Source of the DNA: Lumbricus terrestris
Lineage: Eukaryota > Annelida > Clitellata > Crassiclitellata > Lumbricidae
Assembly (NCBI GenBank): GCA_949752735.1
Contig: OX457046.1
Coordinates: 35,207,230-35,271,229, forward strand
Length of the DNA: 64,000 nucleotides
Reading direction: 5' to 3'
Shown here piece by piece: positions 57,401 through 64,000 of this stretch. Under the pieces are notes generated by a model. It was not told the DNA's origin. It saw only the letters and a program-made list of their open reading frames with translations, and did not search any database. Numbering within the stretch: position 1 is the first letter of the stretch; each line of letters opens with the position of its first letter. The position numbers were made by a program, and so were the translations under genes.

Positions 57401-60400
57401 GCCACATGTCTATTGCAAGGATTTACACAGTATCACTTCAAGGTTCCTACTCACAACCTTGGCTAAAGAGGACGGTCTTAAAATTGCAATAAAACATTGA
57501 AGAGCAGAGAACTAGCTTTTCAGATACAAGATAGGTGAGAATATTTTTTGCTCTAAAGTAAAACGATTAAAACCTTAAGAAGTTAGGTTCTCACTTGAAT
57601 TAATTATTACCACAGAAGCAGGAACCAATAAAGGAAAACTTAAGATTTTAACTGTCAAACATAAACCTTTTCAAACTGATATGTGACCCATCTGCACAAA
57701 ACCAGTCGTAAGATGGTAATTTCCGTTTCAAGAAAACAAGCAAAAACTAGAGCAAAGTCAATATTTTCCAATCGTTAGATTATTGCAGAAAATTATTTTT
57801 AAAATAATTTTTTTGACAAATAACCAAAACGTTTGAGTTAAAATATCATTGAAGAGCATTAATTCAATGATTTCTTGCAAGTTATGATTTGCAATTTATA
57901 TTTATATATATTAGGCCAACTTAGATGCATTTTTGTCGATAAATAGTATCCATAATGCAAGTAGTTTTTCATCCATAAATTCAGTTTGGATCAAAATAGA
58001 ACGATAAAATTGGTATCATTTTAAAGAGAATTAATTTTGTTTCTCTTTGAAATAGCATATTAAACTTAAAGTGAAAAATTCGACTTACGACTGGTTTTGT
58101 GCAGATGGGTCACATATAGGAAAGCTGAAGATTTTAACAAGTTGCGAATCTGTACCTTTTCAAACTGATGCACTCTGAAGATGCCTCTCGTATCGCGGCT
58201 GTGCGATCCGACCTCCTGCCGAAAGCAGGTTGACAGACCACCGTAGCGAATTGGGAGACTCTGCGTTGGGATCCACTCATCCCGGTGGAAGGCAGCGATC
58301 GGCTGCTCCGAAGTGGCGATCAGGTACTTCTCATCCACCTCCTGGTCCTCCTTATTCTCACTTCTCTTCCCGATTACCTGTGATGAAAAGAAAAAGGTCA
58401 GCCACAGATGTCAAACTCATAAGTAAGATGTCATTGAATTTTCAAGTGCCTTCGTGAGATTCTTGTTAAGGCGCTATATAAATGGTCATATACATACATA
58501 CATACTTACATACATATACAATTCATATGAAATGATCATTCCTTTTAGGATGAGGAGTTGGTACTAAACTGTATGGGAACCAATGCAGATTGTTGCTGAA
58601 GGGTCAAACAATTCTGTTAGTAAGAAGTTATTGAAGGAATGAAGCGTAAGAAAGCATTTTATAATCAAAAACAGATTGATTCTTAAAGAATAACTAATTT
58701 ACACGTTCATTGATTCAACGAACTTGTACATATAGTGCCCAACCAAGATAACAACACGGAGGCGCTCACGGCCCAACTCCCGCAATAAGCAACACAACTT
58801 TTGGATGCTTTAAAGTTATAGCTAAAAGAGCATGCAAATCTGAAGAGAGTTCATTAAGTAATACTCAATTGAGAATGAAGTGACTGAAAGAACGAATTAA
58901 AAGCAGCTTCAACAGAATTCAAACCACATTAATATGAAGCACAAAAGCCAAGGCATGCTTTAATCATTTTTTGTCTGTCATTGAAGAATCACTGTCCGTC
59001 CATTCACTCACCCACACACCCATCCATCCAAAGAATTTATATTGCACCACATTAAGATAACTATTCAGACCTTGTACAGTTCGTCGTCGAATTGGCTCAG
59101 CTGGGCAACCTCTTGCATAACCTCCTTCCGCATGAAGAACGGTGTGTACAGCGCCTCGTAGCCTTTGTCGCACAACATTCTCAGAGACAGGTTGATGATG
59201 GCCTGCTCGAGGAACACAGCTGGACCCTAAACAACAACAAACAGAAAAATACAAAATCAGGAGTTTATTCTATTCAAACAGACTTGTATTTATAATCAAG
59301 AGATCTTCTATTTAAGTACACCTATATTTTCCAGAGTTCTTCAATTCAAACAGACACATAATTAATCACGGGTACTTCAATTCAAGCATTTATAAACCCA
59401 TGCCATCTAGAATCTTCTATTCAAACAGACTTATAATACGTACAAGAGTTCTGTTTAAACAGACCTCTAATGATCAAGAGTACTTCAATTCAAGCAGACC
59501 AATATCACCAAGAGTCTTCTATTCAAACAAACTAATATCACCAAGAGTCTTCTATTCAAACAGACTAATATCACCAAGAGTCTTCTATTCAAACAGACTA
59601 ATATCACCAAGAGTCTTCTTTTCAAACAGACTAATATCACCAAGAGTCTTCTATTCAAACAGACCAATATCACCATGAGTCTTCTATTCAAACAAGACTA
59701 AATAGAATTAAGGTCTAGAAACCTAATCTGAAAATCCACGAAGTTTATCTAACCATGAACTGAATATCTATACCAGCAACAACATGCTTTTCACAGAAAA
59801 GTCAACAAAGCAACAAGATACTGGTACGTGCATCAACTCGACACATGCTCTGCATTTTACTGTTGAATAATTTAACAGCCACTTCGAATACAAAATACCA
59901 AAAGTGGACGCAGAAAACATTCTCTTTATTTAGCATTTTTGTGAAAGTTCCAATGTCACAGAACATACGTGGAACGGCAGAAAAAATGCAATCTGACATA
60001 GTCAAAATTGTGAACACAGCTGCTGCACCAAAAACTCTGCATAGCTCTTTGATAACGTAACATCTGCGACTTAATAAACAACAAAGTTAATTAAAGTGAG
60101 TCACTGCTGAGAATTTATTACAAGCAGCTTCAAAAACTCGGCTACAAGCGCTCATTAAGTATGTGTACCACATCAACCCAACATCAGGCCTCATCATTTC
60201 ACTCATTTTGAGAATTTATATAGCACCTCTTCAAGAGAAAAATTCAGAGGCGTGGGTCCCTCAGTGTGGAATGACCTTCCCTGAAATTTGTAGCAGAATT
60301 TTGGTGGGGAATTCATCTACATCTTTTCACTGCCTGAAGACCTTTTCCCTTTTCATTGGTCTGTCATGTTGAGAGAACTTCTGAATATCTATGCTTCGAG

Positions 60401-63400
60401 AATGTTTTACAAATGTACGCATTAGATTAAATTAGGGTTACAGTCAGGGTTACGTCTCACCACATTCTGCCTTATTCAGCCGTTGCTGGGCCGGGAACGC
60501 TTCCGAGTAGTTTACCTGGAAGCTGCACTATATAAAGTCAATAATAATAATAATAATACATTAGGAACAAACTTAGCTCATTTAATCATTCTACACACAT
60601 CGTGCCAAAAGAATTGATCAATAACAGCATAAATTATGCAGATTAAGTTGGTTTGATGAGAGACAAGTGTTTGCATATATATCAAACCTTGAGATAGTAT
60701 CCTCTACCGCCGGCTGTTACAGCCCCACGCTCCCCATCAGAGCCGTCAATCATGTGAATGAGATCGATGTGCGAATACTTCTTTCTTGCGGCCGTGTCGC
60801 CCCACGTTCTCTCCGTCGTGTTCTCGTTCTATGGAATTGCAAATTTACACGGTGAATACTACACGAACACAAATTATGTATGTGAGTATTTACATAAAAA
60901 TTACATATATATATATGTATGTATATATACATAGTACACACAGTGTCACACACACAAAGTCGCATTTCCAACCTCCTCCCCACTTTCGCAACTCGCACAT
61001 TTTTGTGGAATGCGTACGCCCAAAAAATATCTCCACACCTCCCGTTTACAAAAGTTAATTTCCTGAAGTCATCTGGAAAACATTTATTTGTACCGTAGGC
61101 TACTATTTCTCTTTGCTAAACATCATATTTGCAAGTTAATTTTTTTAACTATTATGATTTACCGTTAAGATCTGAACAGAATTTAATTACAATGTAATCA
61201 GATGCCATAAGATGACGATATAATAGAATAATACGGAATTCGTAATATTTGGACAGCCCCTAAGGAACAGAAGCAGAGCACGGTTAAATATTTCACTTTG
61301 AAGTTTGTTCATATACAAGAATTGTTAGAAACTCACTTCGTCGTTACTGACTGGTACGGAATCGTGCACCATGTTCCCAATATCCTTGAGCGCCTCTCCT
61401 CTCTGAAGCTCACACTGTTGGCACTCGTCCTGACATTGCTTCATGCTGTCGTCTGCTAAGCTCGACAACTTCTTCAGCTGCGTTATCGTCAGAGCCTTCG
61501 CATAAAAATTTGTCAACTTTCTAAAATCATAAACGTCTTTAAAAAAGTGGAAAAATGTAGAAAGTATGCGAGCATATTAACCCATTCCCGCCGGAATTGT
61601 TCCGATACCTATTGGGTTAATGGGGTCACCCGTGACCCGGTCCGGCGGGAAAGGATTAACTCACTCTTTTATAAACTACTTAAGACTTTCGGATTTTTCA
61701 GAAAGTTTTTCCTATTTGGGTTGTGGCTGGGTAGGGTTATCTTGAAGGGGGCGCGATAGATAGAAAGATACTGGAGGTACTATAATTTGATTAGATACAA
61801 GGGTGCTAAAGATGGAAATACTGGGGTGAGCCGGGCGCTATAGAGAGGCACTATAGATAGATACTGCCAGGGCGCTACAGATGATAGATTTTGGGGGTAC
61901 TGTAAATACATACTGGGACGCTATAAATACTCAGATACAAGGCGCTATAGATAGATAGAAACTGGGATGGGGAGATGGCTGAATGGAGAATTGCTGAAAG
62001 GTGACACATTGGCACAAAGATCAGAAGGAGATGGGTTCGACACCCAGTAACCTCACAAGGTGGAAACGGTCTTGGCTACCAAATGAGCAGGACAGATGGA
62101 CACCCTGCCGGCTGCCATACAGAAAAATTCAACTCCGTTCAAACTGGTCAGCATCTGCTGCTACGATAACATATAACATCTTACTGCACAGCGTTTGAAT
62201 TAATTAACGAGTATCATCATAATCATGCATGTTCTGAAGCGGACCATCCAAGGAAGCGCAGTACTACCGCAGCATCTAATTTGTAAATTAAACTACGCAA
62301 AACTTGAAATGCTAATTACCTTCAAAGCTTCTGCATCAAAATTGACTAAGTTGTTAAGTATCGCATCTGGTAAGACATCACTGTCACCGACCGCTTCTTT
62401 CTTCTATAAACGAAATTTTTGGAATGTCAACTTTTACAAGTAAAACGCTCAAAATGTCAGCTCCAACTACAAACTTTCACAAATAATAAATACTCAAATG
62501 CCACCTTTATTTTTTAAGCATTTCTATAACTCTAACGTAAAAAATCCTTATCTCGGTATAAATTTAAAACTGACCAAAATGAAAGTAGGAGACAAACCAA
62601 AACAGTAAAGAGACAGCAAGCGGAAAGAGATATTTACACAAAACATAAAAAATCAGACCTAACTGCAAACAGGAGCTGAAAACAGCGTTTTATCCTGGCA
62701 CATAAAAGTCAAGCCCACCTTTATCTTTTCAGCAATGTTCTTGCTGCTGACATTTTTCAGCTTGTTGTACTGGTCCAAATTAAACCGTACTACAACATGC
62801 AGAAAACATTACCACATATATATTTCATTTATTCAAGAATATTTTAACTAAGTTGACATATCCAACATATTACATGAGGAAGAAAATGAAAGGTGAGCTG
62901 AACTATCTGTTTCTGCAAAATTCTAAGCAAGGAATTGTATTGTATGTTAGGCAAACATCCAGCTGACTAGATTTAATCAGATTTAATCAGCGAGCCATGA
63001 CCCTTTTGTAGCCCAGGTAAAAAAAATTCTGGGTCATTCAACAATCAACACACATTCACATTACTCCAAATTTCACTGCTAGAAGTAGATAAATGTCCAG
63101 ATAATAAATATTAACACATGATTCTTCAGAATTTTATTCTAGGAAAAAGCTAAATGTTGATAATGTAGGACTAGTCTTTTAAAATTTAAACTGCATCAAA
63201 ACTAGACAAAATGGCATAAAATCACAAGTCAGTGCGGTAACCAATTACTGTTTTCAGACATGTGTATGAAGAGGTTTATTGTTCAATTGTTCAAACTGCA
63301 GTATGTGCTGCTACACTGTATGGAATTTATGTAGCTCTCATGTCACTGAATATACAGATAGGAACGAGTATACAGATAGGAACAACATAGTAAGTCAGAT

Positions 63401-63997
63401 GTGCTCAAAAGGTTTGGAAGTAATTGCATCCGACATCTTTATAAGATATTCATCATGCAGTGCAACTCTATTTCCGCATTCACGGAATTTGAAAACTTCC
63501 TATTTGCCTTCCAAGTTAACAAGCAAGAATTGCTTAAGAATATAGAAGCAGTAGTTTTATTTTGAAGTAACAAAAGACTTCGGAGAAAGGTTTTGTATGC
63601 AATAGATGAGAGCAAATAAACGCAACTGTAGTGCGTTACAGTGGAGAAATTTTCTGATGCAATGATGAAATACTAGACCCTCGAAATAACCAGACTGTGG
63701 ACTCATTTTAGGTTGTAGCCTACGGTTAAAGAAAATAACAGTGCATGTCAATCAAAACAAATGGATAAAGGTAACAGTTAAAGCATATAGGCTTATATAC
63801 ACTGAGTAGAGGATTTGGAAATTTATAGGAGAAAGGAAGATCGATTTCGCCACACACGCACGTTTTCTCCATTTATTGTCGGTGTCGACCACTTGGTCCA
63901 CAAGCGATGGGCTTTTGAAGCGTTTTTCCTGGTTCTTCCGAACCTTGTCCGGATCGCCCCCTTTGTCGGCCCGGAAAAGTTCAAGATCCAGCACCAT
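54471..63997 (-). CDS. SARS1: Cytosolic seryl-tRNA synthetase, eleven exons, 516 aa
   Basis: Coding exons are 63997-63862, 62789-62719, 62403-62320, 61495-61337, 60828-60688, 59226-59071, 58377-58156, 57122-56993, 56552-56395, 55547-55418 and 54634-54471. All join in phase with GT/AG, total 1,551 nt including TAG, and give 516 aa (human 514). The enzyme charges tRNA-Ser, and tRNA-Sec for selenocysteine, in the cytosol. It has the N-terminal tRNA-binding arm (from [16 protein letters not shown]), motif 1 region in exon 6 ([11 protein letters not shown]), the serine-binding TSE triad at about 271-273, motif 2 at 301-323 ([16 protein letters not shown]) and motif 3 at about 428-445 with R435. 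A lysine-rich C-terminal extension (483-494, [12 protein letters not shown]) resembles the nuclear-localisation segment of the vertebrate enzyme. Exon 4 has a weak pyrimidine tract. The promoter lies beyond the window. Confidence 0.97.
54870..55125 (+). mobile_element. LINE C-terminus and tail remnant in SARS1 intron 10
   Basis: TCTGAACTCATTGTCCCACA and GTTGCAGGTCCTGTGGTCTG / GAATGGACTACC correspond to the SSELIVPH...[11 protein letters not shown] block of non-LTR reverse transcriptases, with frame breaks. A mutated tail (GGAGCGCTCCTGTGTAGC) follows. Confidence 0.7.
56022..56125 (-). repeat. Dispersed repeat, GTGCCAGTCTCAAG family, in SARS1 intron 9
   Basis: The complement reads CAGTGCCAGTCTCAAGCCTG, GGATAAAGGAGGAGGG and TCGTTAAACTGCAA, the same order as at 4920. 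Confidence 0.6.
57682..58114. mobile_element. Inverted-repeat element, family I, copy 2, in SARS1 intron 7
   Basis: TGTGACCCATCTGCACAAAA and CCAGTCGTAAG at the left are mirrored by an almost perfect inverse at the right (about 33 bp), bounded by TA on both sides. The interior is AT-rich. The right end lies about 40 bp from the exon 7 donor at 58155. Confidence 0.85.
59405..59700. repeat. 33-bp minisatellite in SARS1 intron 5
   Basis: About eight units of AGTCTTCTATTCAAACAGAC / TAATATCACCAAG. The 33-bp period keeps frames open on both strands; they are not genes. Confidence 0.95.
60196..60375. mobile_element. LINE tail and C-terminus fragments in SARS1 intron 5
   Basis: GAGAATTTATATAGCACCTC is a minus-oriented tail. 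CTACATCTTTTCACTGCCTG / AAGACCTTTT is a plus-oriented C-terminal phrase (SFHCLKTF). Confidence 0.5.
60478..60560 (+). mobile_element. LINE/SINE 3' tail in SARS1 intron 5
   Basis: GGGCCGGGAACGCTTCCGAG ... GAAGCTGCACTATATAAAG with an (AAT)n end, nearly the same as 49315-49375. Confidence 0.7.
61577..61659. mobile_element. TTAA-bounded 83-bp palindromic element in SARS1 intron 3
   Basis: TTAACCCATTCCCGCCGGA and TCCGGCGGGAAAGGATTAA are inverted ends with TTAA at each boundary. Confidence 0.65.
61660..61975 (+). repeat. LINE C-terminal tail followed by CGCTATAGATAGATA-type repeats
   Basis: 61672-61755 encodes a LFYKLLKTF phrase also seen in the 10205-10440 LINE fragment and ends in TTATCTTGAAGGGGGCGCGA. 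61760-61975 is an irregular tandem repeat built on GATACTGGG and GGCGCTATAGATAGATA. Confidence 0.6.
62791..63861 (-). other. SARS1 intron 1, no other feature
   Basis: This is a 1.07-kb AT-rich intron. Its 5' splice site GTGCGT (63861) and 3' splice site TTGTAG (62790) bound phase-1 codon CTA. Confidence 0.7.
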
Positions 63998-64000
63998 TAT

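Noticed and set aside
59400..59691. Repeating [11 protein letters not shown] and [11 protein letters not shown] frames
   Set aside because: They come from a 33-bp minisatellite inside SARS1 intron 5.

Overview
The window looks like nuclear DNA from an invertebrate metazoan. Five protein genes or gene parts are recognisable, all on the minus strand. Two are conserved animal genes split by introns with GT/AG boundaries: cytosolic seryl-tRNA synthetase and a NUDT17-type Nudix hydrolase. The rest is crowded with non-LTR retroelement ends, tRNA-derived SINEs, short inverted-repeat transposons with 8-bp target duplications, and microsatellites and minisatellites. Taxonomy below Metazoa is not fixed by what I can see; a marine invertebrate deuterostome is only a guess from the repeat style.

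Layout. 0-8.4 kb holds an inverted-repeat element at the left edge, several small DNA transposons, and two intron-poor glycosyltransferase-like genes (3603-4437 and 6727-7740). 8.4-19.5 kb is almost entirely repeats: SINEs, LINE remnants, nested MITEs and very long microsatellites, including about 174 uninterrupted GAT triplets. 19.8-26 kb is dominated by tandem arrays, chiefly a 3.1-kb array of a 47-bp unit that keeps three frames open for over 1,060 codons by arithmetic alone. 27.4-32.5 kb is a complete seven-exon NUDT17-like gene (332 aa). 33-38.7 kb holds more transposons and a decayed THAP/P-element-type transposase. 39.3-44.7 kb is a five-exon gene for an unrecognised beta-propeller-like protein (407 aa); tandem repeats have copied two of its splice junctions. 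50.3-51.45 kb is a C2H2 zinc-finger coding exon. 54.5-64.0 kb is a complete eleven-exon seryl-tRNA synthetase gene (516 aa) whose start codon lies three bases from the right edge.

The genes do not form an operon or an obvious pathway. SARS1 and NUDT17 are housekeeping or metabolic enzymes, the two glycosyltransferase-like proteins would act in the secretory pathway, and the zinc-finger protein is probably a nuclear regulator. I see no convincing new multi-gene system. The most interesting signals are structural: splice-site-bearing minisatellites, LINE and SINE families sharing one 3' tail, nested MITEs that give a relative chronology, and an inverted-repeat element with GCGCGC-rich subterminal repeats.
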